From positions 24,803 through 88,802 of the forward strand of contig JACIWK010000009.1 in NCBI GenBank assembly GCA_014360985.1: a DNA stretch of 64,000 nucleotides, in the 5' to 3' direction. Each line of letters opens with the position of its first letter. Position 1 is the stretch's first letter. Positions 53,994 through 63,628 of this stretch are shown here, piece after piece. A program made the translations under genes and the position numbers. The notes under the pieces were generated by a model that saw only the letters and a program-made list of their open reading frames with translations, was not told the DNA's origin and made no database searches. Origin of the DNA: Candidatus Bipolaricaulota bacterium (lineage in GTDB: Bacteria > Bipolaricaulota > Bipolaricaulia > Bipolaricaulales > Bipolaricaulaceae).

Positions 53994-56751
53994 CCTCCGC
54001 GGGCTGCGGGACCGCGCCTTCTCCACCCTCGCCCGCGTCTCAACGCGCTGGCCGGCGGTGGTGATCGTTCTGTTCGCCGCCCTGGCCGCGCTGGCGTACC
54101 TGTACATCCGTGATTTCCCCATCCGCACGTCGTATCTGGATTTGCTCCCCCAAGGGGATCCCCTTGTCGTCCAGTTCCAATCCGTGGAACAGGAGGCAGC
54201 GAGCACGGATGTGATCGCGGTCCTGTTCACCCTCCGCGATCCTCCTCCCGACGCCGCGGAGCGGGAGCGGATCTTATTCCTGGCCGCAGACCGGGTGATC
54301 GCAGAGCTTCGATTGGAGGAGAATCCAGACCTCCTCGCTGCATCGTACCGGGTGGGGGAGGGGATCGTCGTTCCCCCGGAGCTCCTCATCTTCCGCACCC
54401 TCTCTTCTGCGGAGCTGGAGCGGCTGCGGGCCATCGCGCGTGAGGTTCAAGCCCTGTTCCCCCTCGCGCTTCCCGCTCGATCGGTGGAGGACATCCTCCG
54501 TTCCGTCTCCGCCGACGCCGTGCCCGATCCGGCGGCGGTCCAGGCCGCCCTCGCCGAGTTGATGGCTGCCGGCCGTGCTGGCCTGGGGTTCCTGGCAAGC
54601 CTCGCCGCGCAGGAGGGGCTCCTCGCCGAAGCGGCAGCGATCTCGCGGGCCGTCCTCAACCGGCCCCCTCCCGAGGAGATCGGGGAGCCGATCCTCTCCC
54701 AGGACCGGAGCCGGCTCGTCCTCCAGATCTGGCCCACGCGCCGGCCATTCGAGTCCCTGGCCTACAACCAGGCCGTGACCCGTGCCGTGGCAGACGCCCT
54801 GGCGCGGGCGGGGCTGAACGAGCTCGGGGTCACCGCGGGCCTTGCCGGGACGTATGTGACGACCGTCGAGACGGACGAGGTGATTCGCCGAGACATGACC
54901 CTCGTCACGATCGTGTCCTCAGCGGCGGTGTTCACGCTCGTGCTCCTCGCGTTCGCCAGCCCTCTCCTATGCGTAGCGGCGGTAGCACCGGTGCTCGTCT
55001 CGGCGTTGTTTACCATGGCTTGGGCGAAGTTCGCGGTGGGGGGGGTCAACCTCCTCACCGTGTTCCTGCCTGCCCTCATCCTCGGGCTGGGGATCGATTT
55101 TTCGATCCACCTCCTGTCTCGCTTCGTTGAGGAACGAGCCAAGGGGCAGCGGGTCAAAGAGGCGTTGGTCACGGCGGTGCGGACCAAAGGGAGCGCGTGC
55201 CTCACTGCGGCGTTCACGACGGCGGTGGTGTTCAGCTGTCTTTTGCTCTCCCATTCCCGCGCCCTGTGGGAGATGGGGGTGATCAGCGGAGTGGGGATCC
55301 TCGTCTCCCTCCTCACCACCCTCCTCCTCGTCCCCGCCCTCGCTGCCATGTTCGCCCGGGATCGTCGCCCATCTCGGCGGCGGCCCATCGCCTCCACAAC
55401 CGCTTTGCGACCTGCCTACCGGCGCTTCCTCCGGCTGCGGCCGGGGGTGGTGGCCGTGGGGCTGATCCTCACCACGGCGATCGTGTACCAGGCCAGTCGG
55501 GTGCAGTTTCGCTTTGTGTCCGATGAGCTCGCCCCGGCAACCCTGTCCACCGTTGTCCTGGCCGCGATCGCCCGCGAGTTCGCGGGGGAGGTGTGGCTGG
55601 GGGACTCGTTCCGGTTCTTCGTCGACGATCCGGAGGACATCCTGGCCCTCGAGACCGCGCTGGCGGCTCACCCGCTCGTCCATTCCACCGCCTCGGTGCG
55701 GGGCTTCCTTCCTCAGGAGCTTCTGGGGGGCGAGGCCTCGATCCTCGACCTGCCCGTGGCGGAGGTCCAAGCGGGGGTCGCGGAGCTCGCGGGGCAGCTG
55801 GAAAACTGGGAGGGGACCCTGGAAGGGGTGCGCCGGTTGAGCGCAAAGATGGCCCAATGGGAACTGCTCGCCATCGTGGGCGCACGGCCCGAGCTGGCGG
55901 TGACCCTGTCGCAAGGGCTGGACGAACTGGTCGCCCTCCTCGGGGAGCTGGAACGGGTGGATGCCGAAGGGCATCGGGCCCGGCTGGAGGCGATGTCGGG
56001 CGACCTGGCCACGGTGCGCGCGTTCGTGCGGAAGATCGTCGATCTCCCCCCCGAGCCCGTCCTTCTTGCGAGCATCCTCGCCCTGTTGCCCGTAGAGGTT
56101 CGGGCGCAGTACTACACGCAGAGCGGCAGATACGTGGTCGAGGCGCGCCTCACCCGGGCCATCCGCGAGGGTAACAACCTGCGGATGTTCCTCGAGTGGG
56201 CGGATACGTTGGGGGTGGAGAGGTTCGGGCTTCCGGAGGTCACGGCGCGGCTCGAGCAGTACATGCGGCGCGACTTCCTCCTCTCCACCGTCCTTGCAGT
56301 GTTGATCATCTTCCTCCTCGTGTGGCGTGACTTCCCGCGGCCGGCCGAGGCCGCGCTGGCCCTCGCCCCGCTGGCGATGGGCTACGTGTGGATGTTGGCG
56401 GGGATGAACCTCCTTGGGATTCAGTTCAACTTCACGAACATCGTCATCTCCCCCTTGCTCATCGGGATCGGCGTGGACAGCGCGGTCCATCTCCTGCACC
56501 GCGTGAAGGAGGAACAGGCGGGAGGGGCGGACGTGGTCGTGCGCGGAGCGGCGGCGAGCGCGGTCCCGATCACTGTGAGCTCCCTCACCACGATGGCCTC
56601 GTTCGGAGCCCTCCTCGCTGCCCACACCCCCGGGTTGCAGCTCCTGGGGACATCGGCCCTCCTCGGACTCGGATTCACCCTCCTGTGGAGTCTCACGTTC
56701 CTCCCCGCCGCCTTCGCCCTGGTGGTTGAGAAAGGCAAACCGAAGGAATAA
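53953..56751 (+). CDS. RND-superfamily (MMPL/HAE3-type) exporter
   Basis: The 932-residue membrane protein has the duplicated RND plan: helix 1 near residue 30, a large external loop, a helix bundle with LILGLGIDFSIHLLSRFVEE, then a second half with a second loop and ISPLLIGIGVDSAVHLLHRVKEE. HAE3 relatives move hopanoids or other lipids. The start is uncertain: ATG 53953 overlaps nusA by 41 bases, and the frame reaches still further up inside nusA. The membrane part begins only at about 54050. Confidence 0.8.
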   Translation: MPSPSARPPATAPNLRGLRDRAFSTLARVSTRWPAVVIVLFAALAALAYLYIRDFPIRTSYLDLLPQGDPLVVQFQSVEQEAASTDVIAVLFTLRDPPPDAAERERILFLAADRVIAELRLEENPDLLAASYRVGEGIVVPPELLIFRTLSSAELERLRAIAREVQALFPLALPARSVEDILRSVSADAVPDPAAVQAALAELMAAGRAGLGFLASLAAQEGLLAEAAAISRAVLNRPPPEEIGEPILSQDRSRLVLQIWPTRRPFESLAYNQAVTRAVADALARAGLNELGVTAGLAGTYVTTVETDEVIRRDMTLVTIVSSAAVFTLVLLAFASPLLCVAAVAPVLVSALFTMAWAKFAVGGVNLLTVFLPALILGLGIDFSIHLLSRFVEERAKGQRVKEALVTAVRTKGSACLTAAFTTAVVFSCLLLSHSRALWEMGVISGVGILVSLLTTLLLVPALAAMFARDRRPSRRRPIASTTALRPAYRRFLRLRPGVVAVGLILTTAIVYQASRVQFRFVSDELAPATLSTVVLAAIAREFAGEVWLGDSFRFFVDDPEDILALETALAAHPLVHSTASVRGFLPQELLGGEASILDLPVAEVQAGVAELAGQLENWEGTLEGVRRLSAKMAQWELLAIVGARPELAVTLSQGLDELVALLGELERVDAEGHRARLEAMSGDLATVRAFVRKIVDLPPEPVLLASILALLPVEVRAQYYTQSGRYVVEARLTRAIREGNNLRMFLEWADTLGVERFGLPEVTARLEQYMRRDFLLSTVLAVLIIFLLVWRDFPRPAEAALALAPLAMGYVWMLAGMNLLGIQFNFTNIVISPLLIGIGVDSAVHLLHRVKEEQAGGADVVVRGAAASAVPITVSSLTTMASFGALLAAHTPGLQLLGTSALLGLGFTLLWSLTFLPAAFALVVEKGKPKE

Positions 56752-56779
56752 AGTGCTCCGCACTGGAGGAGAACGGCGA

Positions 56780-58399
56780 ATGGTTCGGATCGGCTGGCTT
56801 GCCGTGGTGACGTGGGCTGTCCCCGTCTGGGCCCAGGCCCAAGGGGGGACTCCGCCCGCCTTCCTGGGGATACCGTTCCCTTGGTTTCATGTCGGGGTGG
56901 GCGTGCTCGCCCTCGCGGTGGGGATCGGGCTCGGCCTCGTATTCTCCCGCCTCCGCCGCCGCCGCGTGAGCCGCCGGGCCGAGGCGATCCTGAGCGAGGC
57001 CCGCGGGGAAGCGGAGCGGGTCCACCGGGAGCGCCTCCTCCTGACCCAACGGGAGATCGAGGAGCTGCGGGAGCGGGAGGAGGAGCGCCTGCGGAAAAAA
57101 GAGGCGGAGCTAGCCCAGCTCGAAGAGCGCCTCCGCCAGCGCGAGGACCGGTTGGCGAGCAAGGCCCAGCACTTGGAGGCGATCGAGGCCTCGATCCGTC
57201 AGGATGAGACGGAGGTCATTCATCTCCTCGAGACCGGCCGCCAGCTCCTTGCGGAAGAGAGGGCGCTGCTGGAGCGGCTGACCGGCCTTACGGAGGAGGA
57301 GGCCAAGGAGTACCTCCTGAAGCTCGTCGAGGCGGAGTCGGAGCGGTACTTCGCCCGTAAGATCAACGAGGTGGAGCGGCGGACGAGTCAGGAGGCGGAG
57401 CGCCGCGCCCGCCGTATCCTCGCCAACGCCGTGCAACGCTATGCCCTCGACTATGCTGAGGAGGCCACGATCACCACGGTCCCGCTACCCAACGACGAGT
57501 ACAAGGGCCGTATCATCGGGCGCGACGGCCGCAACATCCGAGCGTTCGAGGCCCTCACCGGGATCGAGGTCCTCGTGGACGACACGCCGGAGGCGGTCGT
57601 CCTGTCCTCGTTCCATCCCGTGCGAAGGGAGGTGGCCCGCGTCGCGCTGGAGAAGTTGCTCGAGGATGGGCGGATCCACCCCGCCCGGATCGAGGAGATG
57701 GTGCGCAAGGCCAAGGATCGCGTGGAGGAGGCGATCCTCGAGGCGGGGGAGAAGGCAGCGTTCGAGGTCGGCGTCGACCTCCCCCGCGACCTCGTCCAGC
57801 TCCTGGGGCGCCTCCACTTCCGGACCAGTTACGGTCAAAACCAGCTCCAACACGCGCTCGAGGTGAGCTTCCTCGCCCGGCTGCTCGCCGAGGAGATCGG
57901 GATCGACCCCAAGCCAGCCAAACGGGCGGGGCTCCTCCACGACATCGGTAAGGCGGTGGACCACGACGTGGAAGGTCCGCATGCCCTCATCGGGGCGGAT
58001 CTGGCCCGGCGCGCGGGCGAGCCGTGGCCGATCGTGAACGCGATCGCGGCCCACCACGGCCAAGCGGAGCCGGCGACCGTGACCGCCGTCCTCATCCAGG
58101 CGGCGGACACCCTGTCCGCGGCCCGGCCTGGGGCGCGCCAGGAGACCTACGAGCGCTACTGCCAGCGCCTGGAGGAACTGGAGAAGCTCGCGTCTGCCTA
58201 CCCCTTGGTGAAGGAGGCATACGCCATCCAGGCCGGGCGAGAGGTGAGGGTCATCGTTCGGCCGGAGAAGACGACGGATGACATGGCAGCGAAGCTCGCG
58301 TATGATATCGCGCGCCGGATCGAGGAACAGGTCCAGTATCCTGGCGAGATCAAGGTGACTGTGATTCGCCAAGCCCAATTCGTGGACACAGCCCGCTGA
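56780..58399 (+). CDS. rny: Ribonuclease Y
   Basis: RNase Y starts mRNA decay at the membrane. After an N-terminal hydrophobic part come a long coiled coil (~70-200), a KH domain (VPLPNDEYKGRIIGRDGRNIRAFEALTGIEV) and an HD domain (QHALEVSFLARLLAEE, LLHDIGKAVDHDVEG). The length (539) is slightly above normal because there are two hydrophobic segments: a signal-like IGWLAVVTWAVPVWAQAQG, then FHVGVGVLALAVGIGLGLVF. ATG 56780 follows GGAGGAGAA. Confidence 0.95.
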   Translation: MVRIGWLAVVTWAVPVWAQAQGGTPPAFLGIPFPWFHVGVGVLALAVGIGLGLVFSRLRRRRVSRRAEAILSEARGEAERVHRERLLLTQREIEELREREEERLRKKEAELAQLEERLRQREDRLASKAQHLEAIEASIRQDETEVIHLLETGRQLLAEERALLERLTGLTEEEAKEYLLKLVEAESERYFARKINEVERRTSQEAERRARRILANAVQRYALDYAEEATITTVPLPNDEYKGRIIGRDGRNIRAFEALTGIEVLVDDTPEAVVLSSFHPVRREVARVALEKLLEDGRIHPARIEEMVRKAKDRVEEAILEAGEKAAFEVGVDLPRDLVQLLGRLHFRTSYGQNQLQHALEVSFLARLLAEEIGIDPKPAKRAGLLHDIGKAVDHDVEGPHALIGADLARRAGEPWPIVNAIAAHHGQAEPATVTAVLIQAADTLSAARPGARQETYERYCQRLEELEKLASAYPLVKEAYAIQAGREVRVIVRPEKTTDDMAAKLAYDIARRIEEQVQYPGEIKVTVIRQAQFVDTAR

Positions 58400-58409
58400 G
58401 GAGGAAACG

Positions 58410-58766
58410 ATGAACGTTCTCAAGATCGCATCGACCTCGGAGGCCAGCCTGGCCGCCGGGGCAGTGGCGAACACGTTTCGTGAAGAGGGAGTGGCCGAGC
58501 TGCAGGCCATCGGCCCCAAAGCGGTGAACCAAGCCGTGAAGTGCATCGCCATCGCCCGGGGGTACATGGCCCCGAGCGGGGTTGACCTGTACTTCGTCCC
58601 GTCGTTCGTCGAGGTGAACGTGAGCGACGAGACGAGGACGGGAATCCGGTTCACGGTCCGGTCCCGGACCCCGGTGCCCGCCCTCCGCCCGCGCCGCAAG
58701 GGGGCCCTTCCCCTCCCCCCCCCGGAGCCCGGTGCCCCCACGACGAAGGAGTGGCAGGACATTTGA
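58410..58766 (+). CDS. spoVS: Stage V sporulation protein S
   Basis: The first 86 residues (NVLKIASTSEASLAAGAVAN, AVNQAVKCIAIARGYM, LYFVPSFVEVNV) are almost standard SpoVS, an Alba-like nucleic-acid-binding protein. It occurs in many non-sporulating lineages, so it is not evidence of sporulation. The C-terminal ~30 residues (RPRRKGALPLPPPEPGAP) are a basic, Pro-rich extension. rny-spoVS is a conserved neighbourhood in several phyla. Confidence 0.92.
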   Translation: MNVLKIASTSEASLAAGAVANTFREEGVAELQAIGPKAVNQAVKCIAIARGYMAPSGVDLYFVPSFVEVNVSDETRTGIRFTVRSRTPVPALRPRRKGALPLPPPEPGAPTTKEWQDI

Positions 58767-58995
58767 TCCGTACCGGGAAGCGCTGGCGGGCCTCGCCCTC
58801 GTGGGCCAGTTGGGGTTCATCGTGGCTGGGGGCGCGCTGGGGGGACTGGGCATTGGGTACGGCATCGATCTCCTCACCGGCGGCCGCGCGGGCCGGGTCG
58901 GGGGCCTGTTCCTCGGCGTGGCGAGCGGGCTATGGGCAGCGGGACGGCAACTCATGCGCGTGATCAAGGAACGGCAGGGGGACAGGGATCCATGA
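58732..58995 (+). CDS. AtpI/AtpZ-like small membrane protein
   Basis: The 87-residue protein has two helices separated by a Gly-rich turn (LAGLALVGQLGFIVAGGALGG, then GGLFLGVASGLWAAGRQL) and the family pattern of small F0F1-associated AtpI/AtpZ proteins. There are no ATP synthase genes next to it in the window. GTG 58732 overlaps spoVS by 35 bases, and its stop overlaps the next gene by four. Confidence 0.7.
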   Translation: MPPRRRSGRTFDPYREALAGLALVGQLGFIVAGGALGGLGIGYGIDLLTGGRAGRVGGLFLGVASGLWAAGRQLMRVIKERQGDRDP

Positions 58996-61475
58996 ACGGG
59001 TTCTTCAAGCGGCATCAGAAGGTCGTGATCTGGCTGTTGGTGATCGGGTTCCTCGCGTCGATCGTCGTGGCGGGGGGGATCAGGCTCTTCACCTCCCCTT
59101 CCCCGGGGAGCGCTGAGGAGACCGTCCTCGTCGTGGACGGAAGGAAGGTGACCCGCCAGGAGTTCGCCCAAGCTTACGGGAACCTCATCGACTACTACAC
59201 GCAGCTCTATGCGCTGTATGGCCTGGACTTCGAGTCCCTGCTTCAGGGGACGGAAGGGGCGTTCCGAAGCCTTCCGTACATGGCCCAAGCGGCGGAAGAG
59301 ATCGTCCGCTCCGCCATCCTCGCTCAAGCAGGCCGGGAGCTGAAGGTGACGGTCTCCAAGGCTGAAGTGGACAGGGCTGTGGCCGAGCGGTACCAGGCCC
59401 TCCTCACTCAGTACGGGCTCACCGAGCGCGACCTCGAGGAGTACCTCAAGTATCAGGGCTCGACCCTGGATGCCTACAAGAAGGAGCTTGCGCAGAGCGA
59501 GGAGGCTCGGCTACGCGAGGAACGGGTGCGGCAGCTCGTGGTGGGCCCTGTCGAACCCACGGAGGCCGACCTCCTCGCCTACTACGCGGCGAACCAGAAT
59601 CGCTACCAAGCCGAGCCGGAGAAGATCCGGGTCGGCCACATCCTCGTCGGCGAGGCGAGGCTCGCCGATGGGCTCCTCGCCGAGGTCGCCGCTCCCGATG
59701 CCGACTTCGCCGCTCTGGCGCAGGCCCACTCCCTCGACGAGGCGACGAAGGGGAGGGGCGGCGAGACGGACTGGTTCTCCCGCTACGAATCGCCCTTCTC
59801 CGTCAAGGTGATGGACGCGGTGTGGCCGCTGGAGGTTGGGGAGGTGAAGCTCGTGGATGACGATGAGGGCTTCCACATCGTGAAACTCCTCGAGCGTCGG
59901 CCGGCGACCGCGCCCGAGTTCGCCGCGGTTCGTGACACGGTGAAGTCGGACTACGTTCGCGATGAAGAGGCGAAGCGCTGGGACAGCTGGTACGCCGCGC
60001 GCCGAGAGCGGACCGAGGTGAAGGCCACGGATCCGGTCCTCGCGGCGGCGATGGCGTATGGAGCGGATAAAACCGCGGCACTGACCGAGCTCGAAGCGGC
60101 GCGAAGCGCAGGCACTTCCACCGACCCCTACCTCTCCTACTACATCGGACGCCTGCACGAGGAACTCCTCATGGTGGCAGCAGCGCGGAGGGTCGAACTG
60201 GAGAAGAAGGAGGAGCTCTCCCCGGAGGAGGAGGCGGAGCTGGACCGCCTGCAGGCGGACGAAGCCCGGCACAAGGAGCAGGCGCTCGCCGCCTATGCTG
60301 CGTTCATCGACACGGGAACGGTGGACGAGGCGTTTTTCGAACGGGTCCTCGCCCTCGACCCCCGGAACGCCGAGGCCCGCTTCGCGAGGGCGGAGATGTA
60401 CCGTCAGGCTGGCAAGTGGCTTCAGGCGGAAGCGGAGTACCGACAAGCGATCGAGGCGCGGCCGGAGTTCGTCGCGGCCCGCATCGGGCACGGGGATGTC
60501 CTGATGACCCTTGAGCTCCACAGCGCCGCTGCCGACGCGTACCGCATGGCCCTTGACCTCCAGCCGGGGAACGTCACCGTGTCCCTGAAGCTCGCCAGCG
60601 CGTACGTGAAAGGGAACCAGTTCTCCCTGGCCCGACCCCTCCTCGACGAGGTCCTGGCGCGCGATCCGAACAACGCCACCGCCCTCCTCCTCCTCGGCGA
60701 TCTCCTTCTTGCCGAAGGGGATGCGCAAGGGGCGATCGCCCGGTACGACGCGGCCTACAAGCGGGGGTTGACGGCGGATGCCCTCCTCAAGCTCGCCGGG
60801 GCGTACCTCGCTGCGGGCCAGGTCGAGGACGCCAAGAAGCGATACGAGGATGCGATCCGCGTGTTCCCGTACCGCTCCGAGGGGCACCTCGGCCTCGGCG
60901 ACGTGTACGTGAAGCTTGGGGATCCCGATAAGGCCTTGGCCTCCTACCGCCAGGCCCTGTCCCGCGCGGTTGCCGTATCGCTCAAGGAGACGATCGCCCG
61001 CAAGATCGTGGGCCTCGATCCGACCGACCTCCGGACCCGCTACCTCCTCGCCAGTTACTACCGCGACCAGTACAAGTACGACGGGGCGATCCCCCAATAC
61101 GAGGCGATCCTTGACCTCTCCCCGGGGAACCTCGATGCGCTCGTCGGCCTCGGGGACTGCTATCTGGCCAAGGTCCAGTACGACCGGGCCCTTGACTACT
61201 ACCGCCAGGCGCTGGACGTGGCTGCCACACCCCAGCAGAAGCTCCCCATCTACACCCAGATGGTGGCGGTCGAGGAGGGCCGAGCGGGCGTGGGGGCTGC
61301 CCTGGGACCGGCTGGGCTGGAGTTCCTGTGGCAGCGGGCCCAGCTTTACGCCGAGCTAGGGCGGTACCAGGAGGCAGTGGACGATCTGGAGCGCATCGCG
61401 TCGGTCGACCCCACGTTCCGCAGCGAAGAGGTGGCGGGCCTCCTCGCAGAGCTCACTCTCCCCAAGCCGCGATGA
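58992..61475 (+). CDS. SurA/PpiD-like PPIase fused to TPR repeats
   Basis: An N-terminal anchor (VVIWLLVIGFLASIVVAGGI) precedes a SurA-type chaperone region (residues ~45-200, VDGRKVTRQEFAQAYGNLIDYY) and a parvulin-type PPIase domain (IRVGHILVGEARLADGLLAE, GETDWFSRYESPF, GFHIVKLLERRP). From ~440 to the end there are at least eight tetratricopeptide repeats (e.g. NAEARFARAEMYRQAGKWLQ). The fusion suggests an envelope-protein folding factor that holds clients or partners through the TPR part. It overlaps mazG by four bases. Confidence 0.85.
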   Translation: MNGFFKRHQKVVIWLLVIGFLASIVVAGGIRLFTSPSPGSAEETVLVVDGRKVTRQEFAQAYGNLIDYYTQLYALYGLDFESLLQGTEGAFRSLPYMAQAAEEIVRSAILAQAGRELKVTVSKAEVDRAVAERYQALLTQYGLTERDLEEYLKYQGSTLDAYKKELAQSEEARLREERVRQLVVGPVEPTEADLLAYYAANQNRYQAEPEKIRVGHILVGEARLADGLLAEVAAPDADFAALAQAHSLDEATKGRGGETDWFSRYESPFSVKVMDAVWPLEVGEVKLVDDDEGFHIVKLLERRPATAPEFAAVRDTVKSDYVRDEEAKRWDSWYAARRERTEVKATDPVLAAAMAYGADKTAALTELEAARSAGTSTDPYLSYYIGRLHEELLMVAAARRVELEKKEELSPEEEAELDRLQADEARHKEQALAAYAAFIDTGTVDEAFFERVLALDPRNAEARFARAEMYRQAGKWLQAEAEYRQAIEARPEFVAARIGHGDVLMTLELHSAAADAYRMALDLQPGNVTVSLKLASAYVKGNQFSLARPLLDEVLARDPNNATALLLLGDLLLAEGDAQGAIARYDAAYKRGLTADALLKLAGAYLAAGQVEDAKKRYEDAIRVFPYRSEGHLGLGDVYVKLGDPDKALASYRQALSRAVAVSLKETIARKIVGLDPTDLRTRYLLASYYRDQYKYDGAIPQYEAILDLSPGNLDALVGLGDCYLAKVQYDRALDYYRQALDVAATPQQKLPIYTQMVAVEEGRAGVGAALGPAGLEFLWQRAQLYAELGRYQEAVDDLERIASVDPTFRSEEVAGLLAELTLPKPR

Positions 61476-62101
61476 GCGGGCCCCGCGACCCCATCAAGGC
61501 ATTGGCGGAGCTGGTGGCGGTGATCGCCCGGCTTCGTGGGCCGGACGGGTGCCCCTGGGACCGGGCCCAGACCCACCGCACCCTCGTCCCGTACCTCCTC
61601 GAGGAGGCGTACGAGGCCGCGGAGGCACTGACCGATGGGACGCCTGACGAGATGCGGGATGAGCTGGGGGACGTCCTCTTGCAGGTCCTCCTTCACGCGC
61701 AGATCGAGGCCGAGGCGGGGCGGTTCGGGATCGGGGAGGTGGCCGATGCCCTGCGGGCGAAGCTCGTCCGCCGCCACCCCCACGTGTTCGGGGATGGGAA
61801 GGCTACCACATCGGACGAGGTGCGGGTGCGGTGGGAGGAGATCAAGGGCGGCGAACCCCGCCCGGCGCGCGAGCGGAGACGCCCCGCCCTGGTGACGGCA
61901 GCGAAGCTTGTCGAGGTGCGGGAGGCAGGAGGGAACCCGATCCCCGTGGGCGTGTACCTCCATCCGCCGCAGGAGGTAGCCGATCCTGAGGGGCTCGTTG
62001 GGGAAGCCCTGCTCGAGGTCGTGGCCCTCGCGCGCCGGCTCGGCTGCGACCCGGAACTCGCCCTCCAGCGGCTCCTCGCCGCGGAGAGAGCGGATGGGTG
62101 A
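61472..62101 (+). CDS. mazG: MazG-type nucleoside triphosphate pyrophosphohydrolase
   Basis: The 209-residue enzyme begins LAELVAVIARLRGPDGCPWDRAQTHRTLVPYLLEEAYEAAEAL, with the EExxE...ExxD metal site (LLEEAYEAAEAL, ELGDVLLQVLLHA) of the MazG fold. It hydrolyses noncanonical NTPs. Full-length MazG has two domains; this has one complete plus a short C-terminal part, a common form. Confidence 0.9.
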   Translation: MSGPRDPIKALAELVAVIARLRGPDGCPWDRAQTHRTLVPYLLEEAYEAAEALTDGTPDEMRDELGDVLLQVLLHAQIEAEAGRFGIGEVADALRAKLVRRHPHVFGDGKATTSDEVRVRWEEIKGGEPRPARERRRPALVTAAKLVEVREAGGNPIPVGVYLHPPQEVADPEGLVGEALLEVVALARRLGCDPELALQRLLAAERADG

Positions 62102-62366
62102 CCGGTTCGCCCATCTCGCGCACCTGCCTCGACCGCGCGATGCGGTCACGATGTGGGTGGAGATGGGGCCGGAGGCGGTCCACTTCCTGGACGCCGTGTT
62201 CTCCGCGTTCGACGGGATCGGCAACGTGCGCCGTGAGTACCGGGAACAGGGAGCAACGAAGCTGTTCAAGCTCTACGTGGCTCCGGGGTGCGTGGCGGAG
62301 GCGGAGCGCCTCCTCCGATCGGCGGCCCGGTTCGTGCCGATCGGGGAGGTCTGGGTCGAGCAGTGA
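62094..62366 (+). CDS. DUF4911-like small protein
   Basis: The 90-residue protein (AVTMWVEMGPEAVHFLDAVFSAFDGIGNVRREY, then LFKLYVAPGCVAEAERLLRSAARFV) has a beta-alpha-beta pattern resembling DUF4911, which is common in anaerobes and has no known function. ATG 62094 overlaps mazG and its stop overlaps yqeG. Confidence 0.55.
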   Translation: MGDRFAHLAHLPRPRDAVTMWVEMGPEAVHFLDAVFSAFDGIGNVRREYREQGATKLFKLYVAPGCVAEAERLLRSAARFVPIGEVWVEQ

Positions 62367-62881
62367 AGTGGCTCCGCCCGAATCAGGCCGCGCGCTCGAT
62401 CCATGACGTGGATTACACGGCGCTCTGGGAGCGGGGGATCCGCGTGTTGATCTTCGACCTGGAGAACACGCTCTGCCGGTGGCGGCAGTGGGGGCTCGAC
62501 CCGCGGACCCGGGCCCTCCTCGCCTCCCTTCGCGAGCGAGGGATGAGGATCACGATCCTCACCAACGCCTCGATCCCACCCCGGCAGCCGTTCCGGCGGG
62601 AATTGGAGGACGCGGGGATCCACCTCGTGGACTGCGCGCACAAGCCCTTGCGGGGTGGGCTGCGTCGGGCGCTCGCCGCGCTGGGGGCCCATCCCAGCGA
62701 AGCAGCGTTGATCGGCGATCAACTGCTAACCGATGTTCTCGTTGGGAAGAGGGCGAGGCTGTACACGGTGCTCGTGGATCCCCTCGGGACGCAGGAGTCG
62801 GGGCCCACGAGGTTCAACCGGATACTGGAACGGATCCTTGGACGTCGCGGTCCATCTCGGGCGGATCCTGACCCGCGATGA
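62363..62881 (+). CDS. yqeG: YqeG-family HAD phosphatase (subclass IIIA)
   Basis: The 172-residue protein has the YqeG pattern: IHDVDYTALWERGIRVLIFDLENTLC as motif I (the second Asp of DxD is Glu in LENT), ITILTNAS as motif II, and HKPLRGGLRRAL with IGDQLLTDVLVGKRARLYTVLV as motifs III/IV. YqeG relatives act on an unknown phosphate, possibly phosphatidylglycerophosphate in some lineages. GTG 62363. Confidence 0.85.
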   Translation: MKWLRPNQAARSIHDVDYTALWERGIRVLIFDLENTLCRWRQWGLDPRTRALLASLRERGMRITILTNASIPPRQPFRRELEDAGIHLVDCAHKPLRGGLRRALAALGAHPSEAALIGDQLLTDVLVGKRARLYTVLVDPLGTQESGPTRFNRILERILGRRGPSRADPDPR

Positions 62882-63552
62882 TCTCCTTCCTCTCCCGGCT
62901 GGGGCTGGAGCTTCCGACGGACGTCTTCCGTCTCGCCGTCACCCACGACTCGTACGCCAACGAGCACGGGGAGGAGAGCAACGAACGCCTGGAGTTCCTT
63001 GGTGATGCGGTGCTCGACCTCACCGTGGCCGACCTCCTGTTCGGGTTGTTCCCGGGCCGGGACGAGGGAGAGCTGTCCAGGCTGCGGGCGGTCGTTGTGT
63101 CCCGGCCCGTCCTGGCCGAAGTGGCCGCCCAACTGGGGTTGGGGGAGTTCCTCCGCCTCGGCAAGGGGGCGGAGGAGGGGGGGGCCCGGACCCGGCCCTC
63201 GGTCCTCGCCGCCGCGCTGGAAGCGGTCGTCGGCGCGGTGTTCCTCCAGCACGGCTACACCGGGGCCCGCCGCCTCACCGAGGCGCTCCTCGGCCCCCGC
63301 CTGGCGGCGGGGACCACAGAGGGGCAGGCCGACTACAAGTCGCTCCTCCAAGCGCTGGGCCAGTCCCGGTTCGGGACGCTCCCTGAGTACAGCGTGGTGT
63401 CTGCTGAGGGGCCCGAACACAAGACGGTGTTCGCCGTCCGCGTCTCCCTCCCCGCTGGCGAAGCCGTGGGCCGGGGCCGCTCGAAGAAAGAGGCCGAGCA
63501 GGCAGCGGCGAAGCGCCTCTACGTGCGGCTGACCGCGGAGGAGACGAAGTGA
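62878..63552 (+). CDS. rnc: Ribonuclease III
   Basis: RNase III cuts double-stranded RNA in rRNA and mRNA processing. The catalytic part has NERLEFLGDAVLDLTVADLLF, RLRAVVVSRPVLAEVAAQLGL, GGARTRPSVLAAALEAVVGAVFL, and a C-terminal dsRBD (DYKSLLQALGQSRFGTLPEY, then GRGRSKKEAEQAAAKRLY). The metal-binding Glu and Asp are intact. It closes the long core operon that starts at rimP. ATG 62878 overlaps yqeG. Confidence 0.95.
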   Translation: MISFLSRLGLELPTDVFRLAVTHDSYANEHGEESNERLEFLGDAVLDLTVADLLFGLFPGRDEGELSRLRAVVVSRPVLAEVAAQLGLGEFLRLGKGAEEGGARTRPSVLAAALEAVVGAVFLQHGYTGARRLTEALLGPRLAAGTTEGQADYKSLLQALGQSRFGTLPEYSVVSAEGPEHKTVFAVRVSLPAGEAVGRGRSKKEAEQAAAKRLYVRLTAEETK

Positions 63553-63628
63553 AGATCGCGTGGGGACGGTCCTCGAGCGGGCCGCCAAGTCTTTTCTCAT
63601 CCGAAGATGAGCATGAAGGCGTGAGCCG

